Assembly: GCA_018873225.1 (NCBI GenBank) | Contig: JAEILZ010000004.1 | Coordinates: 1,860,001 to 1,924,000 of the forward strand | Origin: [Phialemoniopsis] sp. UDSM-2020 | Taxonomy: Eukaryota; Ascomycota; Sordariomycetes; Thyridiales; Thyridiaceae | Length of the DNA stretch: 64,000 nucleotides | Direction: 5' to 3' | Part shown: positions 1-11,429 of the stretch, in pieces | Layout: every line of letters starts with the position of its first letter | How positions within the stretch are numbered: the stretch's first letter is position 1 | The notes under the pieces: generated by a model | The model's database searches: none | Told to the model about the DNA's origin: nothing | What the model saw: only the letters and a program-made list of their open reading frames with translations | Made by a program: the position numbers and the translations under genes

Positions 1-1037
1 GGTGGCGGTGGCAGGTGCTCGAGCCGATCGAGGGCCGGTTCCCACGCGAGATGGACTGCGTTTATACGGGCATTGCGTCGTATGCTTGAGGGATGGGTTT
101 CGCATTCATCGGTTTCCTTGTTCTCTCGACATCATCATTTCATCTCTCTTCCTTGCATCTTTCGGCGTTGATTTTGGCATTACTGTTTTGTTGTCATTTC
201 ATGTTGGCATTGGTTTCTTCCAGCTCCCTTGTTTGCTTGCGAGCGATGGGTTATGACAGGGAGACACGCAGAGGAGATGGAAATTCCCTCCTGGATCAAG
301 GAGAGGGAGGCATACGAATCATTTCCTTTTCCCCTTTTCATTCATGAGCTGAGGCGGGCCCTTTTTTCCGAGGAGGCGAAGGCGGGCGTGTCGAGGGATG
401 GGACAAGAAGACATGGAATGAGAGGAGAAAGGAGGCATTTGTCCTTTCCCTGTGTTATTACTATCAAATACCCTGTATACTGTTTTAGACGTTGACGGCG
501 GTGGCGGTGGTGGTCAGAGCACCGTTTTCCCCATCGTTCGGGCGAGAGGCCCCAGAATAAAAAGGTTGAAAGGAAGGGTTGACGTTTGCGTTCACGCGCA
601 TCATCATTCCCTGTCTCCTACATACGCAAACCGCTTACTCATCTAAATTGCTACGTGCTTGTGACATGTGATTTGCCTCCTGCACCGGGTTACCGGTACT
701 ATCTCTTTTGAACATATTGAATGTAACTATACGGAGCCTGTTATATGCCATGGGTAAAAGTGTGTGATATTACGGTCTATTATGTAGGCGCGACGGTGTT
801 AGTTGTACCTAAAACTTAATAAACCTGAAAGCTGAGAGCGACCGTTTCCACTACGTTAGCGCCGTGCAAGCTGAGCAAACGTTGTTGAGCTTGTAATGAT
901 TGGCCCACCTGCCTGAGCTTCTTTTTACCAGGCCCAGACCTCAAACTGTCTCGATATTCACACTCCGGAACGGACAACTACCACCAGTTCCTAATTGCAC
1001 AAGACCTCAGGAACCCTTCGAGGCTCTGAGCCATCTC
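1..1037. other. Window-edge non-coding stretch
   Basis: No reading frame here has recognisable domains or fungal codon bias; the short frames overlap each other and end quickly. It probably holds the 3' flank of a gene outside the window and the promoter of the WD40 gene that follows. Visible details are a G/T-rich simple run at 497-514 and an AATAAA hexamer at 818-823 that could serve as a polyadenylation signal for a plus-strand transcript. Confidence 0.5.
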
Positions 1038-1114
1038 ATGCGTCTCCAGCAGGGCCACCACACATGACCATGGAAGTGCCGAGGCCGAGACATATGAACA
1101 ATGGCTTTCCCTGA
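1038..1114 (+). promoter_or_regulatory. Cluster of upstream AUGs before the WD40 gene
   Basis: Four ATGs precede the chosen start at 1101: at 1038, 1064, 1070 and 1094. The one at 1038 is in the main frame but stops at 1065-1067 after nine codons. Those at 1064 and 1094 share a frame that ends with TGA at 1112-1114, so this upstream frame overlaps the main start. If the transcript begins upstream of 1038, translation of the main frame would need leaky scanning or reinitiation. If transcription starts between 1097 and 1101 the cluster is irrelevant, but that would leave almost no leader. Confidence 0.45.
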
Positions 1115-2183
1115 TAAGCCAGTGGCCCAGCTGCTGGGCGCCAACGGAGCCATCCACGCCGTCGCATACTCTGCCTCGCCGGGGACATACATCCTCGCCG
1201 GCTCCGCCGACCGCTCCATCAGGCTCTACAACCCGCAGCCCACCACGGCCATCCATCCCTCAGGCAACATCAACAAGCTCGGCGCGACGGCCTCCTCGTC
1301 AGTGCCCGAGGGCCGCCTCATCCAGACCTATGCCGCCCACGGCTACGAGGTGCTCTCCATCGCCGTCGCCTCGGACAACGCGCGCTTCGCCTCCTCGGGC
1401 GGCGACCGCCTCGTCTTCCTCTGGGACGTCGCCACCGCCACCACGATCCGGCGCTTCGGCGGCGGGCCCCAGGCCCACGCGGGCCGCATCAACTGCGTCG
1501 CCTTCGCCGGCGAAGCCGACGCCCTCCTCGCGAGCGGCGGGTTCGACACGACGGTGCGCCTGTGGGACTGCCGCTCAGGGAGCACCAAGCCCGTGCAGAC
1601 GCTCGCCGAGGCGCGCGACAGCATCAGCAGCGTCGCCGTGCGCGGCGCCGAGGTCGTGGCGGGCAGCGTCGACGGGCGCGTGCGGGCGTACGACGTGCGC
1701 ACGGGCAAGGTGACGACGGACGTCGTGGGCGCGAGCGTGACGAGCCTCGGGCTCGCGCGGGACGGCAGGTCGGTCCTCGTGGGCTCGCTCGACAGCCGCG
1801 TGCGCCTGATGGACCGGGAGAGCGGGGCGTGCCTCAAGGCGTACGGGGACGAAGGGTGGCGCAACGAGGAGCTGCGCGTGCAGAGCGTGTTTGGCGGCGG
1901 GGAGCGGTGGGTCGTGGCCGGCGACGAGAGGGGCTGCGAGGACGCGGCGGCCGGGGGAAGGGTGTGGGCGTGGGACGTGCTGTCCGGCAAGGTCGTGGCC
2001 AAGATCACGGTGCCATGGGGCCCGGCCGGGAGCGAGCCGCGCAAGAAGGTCGTGGGCAGGGACGGCAAGGAGAAGGAGCGGAGGAATGTCATCAGCTGCC
2101 TGGCCTGGAGGGAGAATGGCTGGGGAGACCAATTTTGTGTCGGCGGCTCCTCTGGTGTGGTCACAGTCTACGGATCTGGCTGA
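1101..2183 (+). CDS. WDR83/MORG1-like WD40 repeat protein
   Basis: Single-exon gene for 360 residues that form a seven-bladed WD40 propeller. Repeat units are visible as successive blocks ending in WD-like dipeptides, such as FLWD, RLWD and WAWD. The order and spacing match WDR83 (MORG1), a roughly 315-residue protein known in other eukaryotes as a MAP-kinase scaffold and a component of catalytic spliceosomes. An insertion near residues 45-75 and a Gly/Glu-rich loop near 270-285 account for the extra length. Third codon positions are very GC-rich, which gives long empty frames on both strands. The start at 1101 is the first ATG that gives the full first blade, but several upstream ATGs precede it. 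The family call is fairly firm; the role in this fungus is inferred. Confidence 0.8.
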   Translation: MAFPDKPVAQLLGANGAIHAVAYSASPGTYILAGSADRSIRLYNPQPTTAIHPSGNINKLGATASSSVPEGRLIQTYAAHGYEVLSIAVASDNARFASSGGDRLVFLWDVATATTIRRFGGGPQAHAGRINCVAFAGEADALLASGGFDTTVRLWDCRSGSTKPVQTLAEARDSISSVAVRGAEVVAGSVDGRVRAYDVRTGKVTTDVVGASVTSLGLARDGRSVLVGSLDSRVRLMDRESGACLKAYGDEGWRNEELRVQSVFGGGERWVVAGDERGCEDAAAGGRVWAWDVLSGKVVAKITVPWGPAGSEPRKKVVGRDGKEKERRNVISCLAWRENGWGDQFCVGGSSGVVTVYGSG

Positions 2184-2596
2184 TCCTTTGGGCTCCTCGA
2201 TTCTCTTACATGAAGATACGACAGGTGGTACTAGCAGCGTTGCACGCAATACAGGAAGCCGGAGTTTGGAAACTGTGGACTTCATACTCACACGAGGTAC
2301 ACCACAGAACGTTCTCTATCGCCATATAACCCACTGGGCATACGAGCTTGTTTCTCGTCTATAGCGATAGTCATTAGTCTAAGATGGCAGAAAAGCTTCG
2401 CCAAGATACCATGCGCCCCAACACCCCGTCCGTTCTTCCCCCGAGGAAGGACAAACAAATGCTTCGCCTGTTATCCACTCAAAAAGCCAACTATGATTAC
2501 AAGAACAGCGGGATATCGTCAATCAACCCATGGGAAACGTCACAACGTGCAGATGCAAATACAATGCAGATGCAGAGCTCGAGGTAGGTGGTCCAT
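2184..2596. other. Convergent intergenic region
   Basis: This is the shared 3' region between the plus-strand WD40 gene and the minus-strand mannosyltransferase. The 67-codon frame at 2384-2587 has no recognisable features and I see no gene in it. Confidence 0.5.
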
Positions 2597-4002
2597 CTAG
2601 CTCATCCCAACATACTTGAACCAGTTGGGCCGGCAGTCTTCCTTATTGAGCCACGCCTCTCCGTCAGTAAAGCGGCCCGTCACACAGCCCTTGCACTTCC
2701 CTGAGTTGGGGCAGTTGAAGAAGGGGATGTGCTGATAACCGATATCTCGGAACCTGAGCGTGGGGGTGCATGTTAGTGTCTACTATAGCGAAAACTGGGT
2801 TCACGGGAAGGGGTCAAACACACCAGTGAATCCGGCTCTTGTCCTCAAAAAGGCCAAGCGCAATACTGTGGACGGGAGCATCCCCCCATCTTTCGTAGAA
2901 GAAACCACCTGCGCGGTCCAGGTGCTGGAAATAGTCCTCGTAGGCTTGGCTTCGCCAGAAGCCCATGTCGCCAACCTCAAAGTTGCTCCAGAAGTGGCAG
3001 GTCGAGTAGCCATTGGCCTGCTCGTTGTGATTGGGTCTACGTATTCTGTCGGTAACCCAATTCTGAGCATTGTTCTCGTTCAGGTATTCCGGATGAGCTG
3101 CCAGGAACTTGACCGTCTCGGGCCACAGGGTCGGGATCGATTTGGGAGCATCGTAGAGGTTAATGGTGAAGCCGTAAGTCTTGTTGTTGTCCTGCATATA
3201 GCGGAAGACATCGTAGTCTACGTCACAGAAGAAGTGGACATTGGGCTCGACTCGCCAATAGTACTGCATATCCTTCAGGGCAGGGTGTTTGTAAAACAGA
3301 CCACTGTTCCACCTGCACATCTGGTGGTACGAGACCTTGTCGGCATATTGGATGTCGTTCTCCTTGAGGATTTGGACTGATTCCTTGAAGAGGTCCATGT
3401 TGATCCATGAGGGTACCTCCCAGTGTTCTTTCGGGATCAGTTCTGCGGAGACCTGTCAGCATATTCAGGCATGCATAGGGTTTAAGCAGCGAGATTAGCT
3501 CTTCACGTACCGTATCTGCACTCGGCCTTGGTGACCTCGCTGGTCTTCTTCTTGAATTCCTCAGTAAAGGGAACATCGTTGAAGAATGTCCAAGGGTAGT
3601 TGAATTTGTGGTTCCACGTGCGCTCCAGGTCCCTCATCGCCTGTAGAATGCCTTCGAGCTCCTCGTTCCTCACGAGAGACAATATGGTGGCGTTGATGCG
3701 GTCCGAGTTCTCAATGCCTGGCTTGTAGCCATCTCCCGTATAGCGCAGTATTCCTTCCGGTTCCCCCGTAGCTGTTTGATGCCAGAAACGTGTTAGTCAG
3801 AGTGCACAGAGGTTGTGAAGAAATCATCCTGCAACGAGAGTCGCAAATACGTACGGTCAAGGTTAGGGTCCCTCTCGCTTGACTCGAGGCCAGCTCCAGG
3901 CTTAGCCACGGGCACTGAGGGCTTGAAGATCTGGTAGAGAAAGAAGCACCAGAGCACGACGGCCACAAGGGTCAACACCCGGACGGGCCGAGCGATGGCC
4001 AT
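2597..4002 (-). CDS. Alpha-1,2-mannosyltransferase, KTR/KRE2 family (GT15)
   Basis: Four exons read on the minus strand: 4002-3855, 3771-3511, 3442-2824 and 2753-2597, giving 394 residues. Donors are GTACGT, GTACGT and GTGTGT, and CTAAC or CTGAC branch sites sit before the acceptors. Residues 9-27 form a single membrane anchor after a short cytosolic tail, the type II topology of Golgi glycosyltransferases. The lumenal part matches family GT15, which transfers mannose from GDP-mannose onto N- and O-linked glycans: the block with YHQMCRWNSGLF, then YWRVEPNVHFFCDVDYD, then WSNFEVGDMGFWRS, and a cysteine-rich end with CPNSGKCKGC. The length is near that of yeast Ktr1/Kre2 proteins. It diverges from the gamma-tubulin complex gene across 732 bases. 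Which KTR paralogue it represents cannot be told by eye. Confidence 0.93.
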
Positions 4003-4734
4003 GGTGGTGATGGTGGGTTTGGAAGGATGCGCAGGTGTGTCGCAGAGGAGGATGGGAAGAGAGGTGTTGCGCAGCGCTTATCGGCGCATCGAATCTAGAC
4101 ACCGGCAGCGATTGATTGCGGCGATGTCTCGGGGCAAGGAGAGAAAATAGCTGCAGGCAATCGAATGAAAAGAAATGCGGCAACTGGGTCGAGGTTGGAG
4201 GTGCAGATGCGGGTTTGCGGATGGGATGCGGTTGCAACGCGGCCTTCTGTATCACCATTGGAAATTTAGGTGACCACCCTTGTCGATCCTGCCTGGCCGT
4301 TGTAAATTTCAGGTGTCCCCGGATGCGGCCGCTTGCAGGATGCGGCCAAAAAGGGGTTGATGTCATTAAAGTTATTGCCCGTTTCCGCTGAGGCTCAAGC
4401 TAGCAATATCCATTGATGCCCTGAATTAAGGTACTTGGCAGCCCTGAAGCCAGCAATTTGTGCCCCAACTTAGACTGGCTTGCAGCGAATAGGGGTGCTG
4501 AAATCACCGACTGAACGCTGTGACACGTCTTATTTGTGGGGCCTTCCTGCCATTGGTACATTCATTCATGGCACCAGACGCCCGTGCCATGTAATCAATC
4601 GTCCAGTCAAAAGAAACCTTGACTGCATCACGCGTCGTCGGCACTGATATCCGGTCTCCAAAGGATCAATACGAACAACTCATATCACCAGCAACGCCCA
4701 GGAGACCCGAGGATCTCGACACCATGCCCAAAAC
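4003..4734. promoter_or_regulatory. Divergent promoter region, mannosyltransferase / gamma-tubulin subunit
   Basis: This 732-base stretch separates two head-to-head genes. It contains two copies of the decamer GGATGCGGCC at 4321-4330 and 4338-4347, spaced by seven bases. No gene is visible. A short upstream frame that starts at 4724 overlaps the ATG of the plus-strand gene. Confidence 0.5.
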
Positions 4735-7497
4735 ATGGCATACCTTGCAACACTTGGTGCTCAGGTAGACGAGCTGATCGCTGCGGTAAATGCGCCCTCT
4801 GCACAGGTACGTGAAGTCGCGTTTCGCATCTGGGTAGGGTGTATATACACGCACCCCACTTTGGCTAATCCTCCTCACCAGGATAACAGTGATGGCTCTC
4901 AGACGTCTCGTGATGCCGTGATAAGGATTCTACGCCAAAATACCTTCCCTCGAACAAACCAGTTCGAGGTTGAAGAGCACCTGGATGGGTTCGAGGAGAG
5001 ATTCAGTGTTGCAGGCCGAGATGGCTTGGCCACCGCTCTTGGAAAGCGGCGCCGTGCTCTTCAACCCCAATTCACAAGATGGACACCAGAAATCCTGCAG
5101 CTGTGCTTGGAACTCTCAGACCAGCCTGTCAAGAAAGCAAAACTTGAAGACTTGGAGCGTCTGCGTCCAAGCGATGAAGCCCCAGAGCTCACCCTGAGTT
5201 GGGATGAGATCGCGCAGGAGGATGGTTGGGGAGCAGACCGAGCACTCTGGAAAACAATCAACTACGCTGAAACTTCGGATGATGAGGACTACCGAGATGC
5301 GGAGTCTGGTAACTCGGAGTCTGACGACACGTCTCTATCCAGCCATGATGCAGGCTATCAGAGGAGTGCTCAGGATCTTGTCCTCCCGGTCGTGGATGTT
5401 GCGAAGCTCGATCCAGTGCAACAAACACAGGCGTGGAGATTTGAGGAGACGCCGACAGATCCCAATGGCCGACCTGTGAAACTCTCCATCAGCGAGTTTC
5501 AGGTATTACGAGAGGTGCTGTTCATGTTGCAGGGCTTAAGGAACAATCTGTTCGATTCACATTGCGAACCAGTTCTCAAATACCAAATGTCCGGTACATC
5601 TTGGCACACATTCAACGCTCTGCTAGACACCGTATCGGAGAGTGGCTACCAATTGTTCACGCTGCGAAGATTTCTCTCCATCAGCGGAGACGCGACACCT
5701 CTGCAGCAGGTATTCCAAGACAGCATCCGTCAGAGACTCTTGTCGTTTGACCAAGCCGTCTCCAGGATACAGACGCGGTTCATTGATATCAAAGAAGACG
5801 TTCCAGTCAGCGTTATGGCTGTTATGGAGGAGTTGAAGCCCTCGATCAAGCGTGTATATGCACTGTCCCGAATCGTCCAGAAGCTCGCAGCAGAAAAGTA
5901 CGCATTCAGTTTCCGATGTCTCGAGCTTCTTTTCGATGCTGTATGCACGGCGCAAAGTGAAGGAGACGATGACGTCTATCGGTTCTTAGGCGAGATGTTC
6001 TTCGAGTGCTTCGATGTCTATCTCCGTCCGATTCGGAAATGGATGGCTGAGGGTGAACTGATCTCTGGAGACAAGACTTTTTTCGTATCAGCTTCAGTAT
6101 CAGAGGTGCCACCGAACAAGATATGGGAGAGCAAATACAGACTTCGACGCAGCAAGCAGGGCATCTTACACACGCCCAAATTTCTTCAGCCAGCTGTTTC
6201 CAGGATATTCACGACCGGTAAAAGCATCATTGTGTTGAAACGTCTGGGCAAATACCAACCGAAGACCAGTTCATGGCACGCAACGGAGCCGATGTTGACC
6301 TTTGCCGCCGTCTGTTCCCCCGGCTCAGAATTGGCCCCTTTCGCCGAATTGTTCAACAATGCCTTTGATTTGTGGATGAAGAGCAAGCACCACACCGCAT
6401 CGGCCACTTTGCAGAGGATCTTGTTTGACTCGTGCGGCCTATGGACATCCCTGGATGCATTACAACACCTTTACCTCATGGCGGACGGGTCTTGTGCCGA
6501 TAACTTCACATTCCCCATATTTGACTATCTGGACAGCTTGAACCCGAGTTGGCATGATCGATTTACCTTGACCGAGTTCGCCCAGGAGGCATTCGGCACT
6601 AGGATCGACCAGACCCGGATATCCGCCGTCGTCGAGGGTGGTGACGGCCATGATGATGTAGCCGCCCGCAAGTCGGTAAGAAATGCCCTTTCGAAGATCA
6701 AGCTCAGATATCGGCTGGCGTGGCCGGTGCAGCTGATCATCTCCGGGGAGAGCCTCATGGCGTACGAGGCGATCTTTACCCTCCTCCTCCAAGTCCGCCG
6801 GACAGCCTACGTATTGAACCGAAACCGCATTCTGGATGACTTGTCTGACGTAGCTCGAACCGATGAGGCAACACTCTACTACACCCTCCGTAACAAATTA
6901 TTGTGGTTCTGCACCACCTTTCAGACGTATCTGACGTCGCTTGTGCTAGCCCCCAGCATCTCGGTCATGCACGAGGATCTACGAACCGCCGAGGATGTGG
7001 ATGCTATGATCAAAGTGCACGCTGCCTTCTGCAAGCGCTTGCTTGAGGAGGCGTGCCTGGGAACGAAATTGGAGCCCATCCGGGAGTGCATCTTAGATCT
7101 CTTCGATCTCGCTGTCAAGCTAGAGGATGGCCGGCGAGGGGAGGCGGCGCGACTCCTAGCCATGCAGAACGAAAGCTCACGGCTGTCGCTCCCATCCTCA
7201 CCACTCAAAATTGACCCTTTAAGGCAGTCCAGGAGAGGCGTCTACATCAGCGAGGCGGAACAAGCAGAGGCGGAGATGACGTTCATAGATATGGAGGACA
7301 CTCAGCCGGCCATGGAGCAAGAAGACACCTATCTCGATCTCCTGCATGGTATCGATGCCGATTTTGACAGATACCTCCGCTTCATAGGCGGCGGACTGAA
7401 AGGAATAGCCCGGGCCAGTAGTAGTGTCACTGCTGGAAAATGGGACTTGCTAGCTGAGATGCTGGAGACGGGCATGCGAGATCAGCGTCCGGGTTGA
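4735..7497 (+). CDS. Gamma-tubulin complex component, GCP5-like (Spc97/Spc98 family)
   Basis: Exons 4735-4806 and 4882-7497 give 895 residues. The 75-base intron is a multiple of three and lacks an in-frame stop, so an unspliced reading would add 25 false residues. Its donor GTACGT follows CAG, a CTAAT branch sequence lies at 4865-4869, and the acceptor is CACCAG. The protein resembles GCP5-type subunits of the gamma-tubulin ring complex, which nucleates microtubules at spindle pole bodies. Visible marks are the N-terminal block EEHLDGFEERF, the WTPEILQLCLELSDQP block, an acidic stretch near residues 160-185, and two helical regions that correspond to the GRIP1 and GRIP2 folds (roughly 230-560 and 600-890). 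The ATG at 4735 is preceded by an out-of-frame ATG at 4724. GCP4 or GCP6 are less likely because of the N-terminal pattern and length. Confidence 0.85.
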   Translation: MAYLATLGAQVDELIAAVNAPSAQVREVAFRIWVGCIYTHPTLANPPHQDNSDGSQTSRDAVIRILRQNTFPRTNQFEVEEHLDGFEERFSVAGRDGLATALGKRRRALQPQFTRWTPEILQLCLELSDQPVKKAKLEDLERLRPSDEAPELTLSWDEIAQEDGWGADRALWKTINYAETSDDEDYRDAESGNSESDDTSLSSHDAGYQRSAQDLVLPVVDVAKLDPVQQTQAWRFEETPTDPNGRPVKLSISEFQVLREVLFMLQGLRNNLFDSHCEPVLKYQMSGTSWHTFNALLDTVSESGYQLFTLRRFLSISGDATPLQQVFQDSIRQRLLSFDQAVSRIQTRFIDIKEDVPVSVMAVMEELKPSIKRVYALSRIVQKLAAEKYAFSFRCLELLFDAVCTAQSEGDDDVYRFLGEMFFECFDVYLRPIRKWMAEGELISGDKTFFVSASVSEVPPNKIWESKYRLRRSKQGILHTPKFLQPAVSRIFTTGKSIIVLKRLGKYQPKTSSWHATEPMLTFAAVCSPGSELAPFAELFNNAFDLWMKSKHHTASATLQRILFDSCGLWTSLDALQHLYLMADGSCADNFTFPIFDYLDSLNPSWHDRFTLTEFAQEAFGTRIDQTRISAVVEGGDGHDDVAARKSVRNALSKIKLRYRLAWPVQLIISGESLMAYEAIFTLLLQVRRTAYVLNRNRILDDLSDVARTDEATLYYTLRNKLLWFCTTFQTYLTSLVLAPSISVMHEDLRTAEDVDAMIKVHAAFCKRLLEEACLGTKLEPIRECILDLFDLAVKLEDGRRGEAARLLAMQNESSRLSLPSSPLKIDPLRQSRRGVYISEAEQAEAEMTFIDMEDTQPAMEQEDTYLDLLHGIDADFDRYLRFIGGGLKGIARASSSVTAGKWDLLAEMLETGMRDQRPG

Positions 7498-10400
7498 GCA
7501 ATTATCATCCTCACGATGAAAGGTGGAACCGATATATTATTAACTTTGACATCACCGAGCCCACTGGCCTGTTGACACTCACGAGCGCCAAGGCCTCATC
7601 CTTTCGTCCCTAGATTAAGCCCAGATTCACGATCGAACGAGGCAAATCGTCAAAGATGGGTGAGGGCAGGTGGTTCTGAGTCTAATGCTGGGGATGGATG
7701 GCAAACCACTGGCGTCACTGTCAGGCAAGGGGTGGTTGGCTCGGTCATTGACGCCGGCGCCGGGTGGCGCAAGATAAGCATCAGTACACGATCGGGAGCA
7801 ACAGCATCACATATGAACGAATGCAGACAATTTAACGACTATGCGCAAACCGCAAAATCAGTGATCGTCGTGAGCCATGGCGAGCCTATTCGAATGTCGC
7901 CGCGTGTCGAGCACACATCCATCAGCAGCAGTATGAAGACGAGTATGAGGGATGACGTTGGTGTCATGTTGAGGCAGTAAAACTTTATTCTGGGGCGGCG
8001 ATGTCATAGGGAGGGCCATGAGGAGCACCATATTGACATTGGCTCGATTTGAAGTGTCAAAAGCAGCCCGCGAATCTGCTCGTGGTCCCAGGGCTGAGGA
8101 GTGAGGCCTTTCGTCATCACGTGTGATCGGCACGACGATAATGACATGCGATAGTACGCTGACGAGCCTCGAAGACAGAGACACGGCGAGGATCCAGACC
8201 CCTTGATGATGCATGAGACACTAGGCAGTACCGCCCGCAACCTTTGTCCTGGGGAAGCGGTTGAGGAAGGCGCACCATCCGTGGCAAAGCTATGGGGGAG
8301 CAGACGTCAAGGCTGACACACAAGCTTTTGAACACACGCCTAGAGGTGTTCTTCGTCGTGCACGCGATGGGTGGGCTGACTAGAGGGACAAAGGTGCGAG
8401 CTTAGAGCTATCCCAGTACCGAGTAATGTGAGTGGTGGTTGAATCACACGAACAAACGTCACAGCCCTTTCCGTTTTGATAGGGAATTTCGGGGGGCGAG
8501 AAACGCTGAGACTACGCTGTGCGACCGGTTCCGCGAGAAATGTCGCGAGGTGGGGTGGTGCCGTAACCGGCAGTACCTGAAGAGGCTTGGCCATGGTGCA
8601 TCCAAGCTTGCCATTGGCTGCGTCTTGCAGATCTGATGTCATCGGGCGGTGGCGCTAGGCTGAGATCTCGCTAGTCAGAAACGTTCGCTGCAATCTGAGC
8701 CCACCGTATGACGCGCTTGCTCCCAATCCAGCCCTGCCGTCATTTCATGGGTGACCCCCATGGACCCCTAATTTCTTCCCACCGTCACCACCGTCTTACG
8801 GCACCCACATCACTGAGCAGCTCATGGGACCGTCATGGCTCATTCGGTCACACCCTCTCCGTTTTCGCGGTAGCGATGGCCTTCTACAACCCTAGAGACC
8901 TCCTTTAGGCAACGGAGAGCCTCCGATGGGTAGCTGATAGAGCGTCATTATTTCCCCAGTGTTCCTTCACTTGGGGGTCCGTTTTGACCATCCCCATGAA
9001 GCTCCAGGTTGTCCCAAGCGTCTTTACCCGACGGGCCAGCACTGGAAAATGCTGATCCTGTCATCATTCCGTTTCGATGCAAACAATGCACGGTGAATTC
9101 AGACGTTGTTTTGTTTGTTTCGAGTATCACAGCTTTAGACTTCCCTGCAGATTGCCGCGCCGACTGACTTCATAAGGGAAGATCTAGCAATCAATTATAT
9201 TCGAGGCGGCTCTACGACTCAAGTATATGTCAATCCCGCAGCGGGAGGTTTAAGCATATCGATCTGCAAATTGAGAGAAACGTGCCGTAATGTGCGCTAG
9301 AAAGCGATTAAAAAAACGGTCTACAAAAAGGCACACAGTCGAAGCACAGGCATCCATTCCGTAAGCGGCTGGGGCCCAAGCTTGGATGGATGGACATCAC
9401 ACGTCCCCCGGAATGCAAGGCAGCCGGGATTTAGTCATATTTGTTTGGTCTAGCTGACTGACTGTCTTACCACATGGGAGTTGCAGAAGGTCAAGTCGGC
9501 GCGGCGCAATTAATTTGAGTGATCCGGTTCCTACTGCAGCACCGGAACCCACCCAGTAATTTACGGGCCTTGGAGTCGCTTGTGCGGTTCCTCGAGGACC
9601 CTTGGAACTAAGACGGCAGGCCCGGCTGTGATTGGTTGCTAGTCCAACAACAGCCAATGACATCATGCCAGACCTCGCGTTAGCACCAAGGCCAGACACG
9701 ACCAGGCCTGTCGATCATGGCTTGGAAGCTCGACAGCTAACGTTTGTGTACTGCCCAGCTATGTACAAGGACCGGGGGGATAATGAGCGGGCAAGGGGAG
9801 CGGACGGTGCTCCGTCGTGGTACGCTCCTACCGCTCTCGACACTCCTCGCCGTGCATCACAGTCGTCGAGCTACCAAAGTCTGCAGATGGACGAGTATCG
9901 GCGATATTCACAGTGCGTGTTGCTGCTTTCGTCGACATCGATACGTATGTAGTAGAGCAATTCCCATTTCCAATCTTCCCGTCGATGTGGTTCAGATCTT
10001 CTCACCAAAAAGGGAAAGAGAGTGAGTGGGTAGAGAGCGATCAACGGGGCCAGAACATGAAGCTTTACCCTGAAGTTCACGACTACCGAGACGGGCATAC
10101 ACACCCTCCACGGGAGTAGACACAAAAAAGGGGGCGAGATATTACATGTATCGCCGGCCATGGGATCCCGACGACTCGTCAATGAGGAGTGTGTCGAGTG
10201 TCGAGTGGCCAATAGAATGACATAGGCAATGACTTCAGTCCCGTCAGTGATCAGCAGGGTCTCTTGCCTACCGAGACGGTAGCGCGGGATCCACAACAGT
10301 CTCCATACTCAACGCCCGTCCACCAAGTAACCCACCGCAGTTGATCTTGCTCGACATCCTTGCCCCTTGCGCCGCCACCCTCGTCGCTTTTTTGCGACTC

Positions 10401-11429
10401 TTCCGTGCTTCTCTTGGCTTTTGCTCTGCCCTGGAGGCCTGTCTCTGATCGTGAGAGCGAGCGTCACTCTCCCCCACTATGATATCGTCTTCCCTTCTCG
10501 CCAGCCCGTCTGGGAGGCAGATCCGTGTAAGGAGAATTAGAGAGCCATAGGAAGGAGGATTAGATAGTCAGTCAAAAGAGAAGACATGATGGAAGAGAAT
10601 AGCCTCGTTCCCTATGCTCACACCGGCCCGTGGCAAAGACCCCTTCCTCGCCGCCGCTTTGCGTCAAACCTCATGTCATTGGGCTCCGTCCTACGCCATA
10701 TCGCTCATCCCACCCTCCTCGTCCGACACCATGCAACCCCCGACCATCGTTAGGCCCGCCGATCCCATGCGCCTCTCACCCAAAGGCGAGGCGGGCATAC
10801 TGACCCTAACATCATCCCCCCCATCTTTCCCTTGGGTCTAGACAGGACCCTTCTTTGTCCATCACTGCCTGTCCCTTCCCGGCCCCATGCAGGCCCACCC
10901 ACATTTTCCCAACAAGATTGCTGCACAAGAGACAAGACGAGTGTGAGAGAGAGGGGGGTGGGAACCGTCTCGCTCTTAGTCCCTGGTCCCCTGCCGTCCT
11001 GCCGTATTCGCCCTATTGACGTACGTTACAAGGCTCTGGGGTCTTGTTCCCTCTTCTCTGGCCTCTCCAGTTCTCCTCTTGCCCCTCTTCTTTTCCGTTT
11101 ATAAAGATTGCTTCCCTCCCGGCAACGTTTTGGGTCTCGATTTCTCTTTTGATCTTCATTGTACCAGTCCCACACAGCATCCACTTACCACCACCACAAC
11201 ACCCACCAACACTCAATCACATATAAGTGTCTTTGAAGGCCCCCACGACTTCAACTACCGACAACGAAACAACATCATCCACACTTCTATCCATATATAT
11301 TCAAAGCGCTGGTCTCGCCTCAACAAGCCGGACTTGACACCTTGAAAGAACTGCCAGCAGTCCAATACAACACACCTCTCTTCTTCCCACACAAAGACTT
11401 GTCATCACCGACACACACATCCAAGACAA
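7498..11429. other. Gene-poor 3.9-kb stretch
   Basis: I see no supportable protein or RNA gene between the gamma-tubulin subunit and the small gene at 11430. Frames of 60-140 codons occur on both strands but lack domains, consistent codon bias or plausible splice partners. The last 450 bases look like a strong fungal promoter and leader: a pyrimidine-rich tract from about 11041, a TATAAA box at 11100-11105, and then a CA-rich leader without any ATG. A long non-coding RNA could lie here, but the sequence alone does not show it. Confidence 0.45.
11100..11105 (+). promoter_or_regulatory. TATA box of the small protein gene
   Basis: TATAAA follows a CT-rich tract, the usual layout of strong promoters in filamentous fungi. 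The following 324 bases, up to the ATG at 11430, contain no ATG on the plus strand. Confidence 0.55.

Noticed and set aside
1343..2164. 273-codon minus-strand frame opposite the WD40 gene
   Set aside because: The plus strand shows clear WD40 repeats; the opposite frame is Ser/Pro/Thr-rich and without features.
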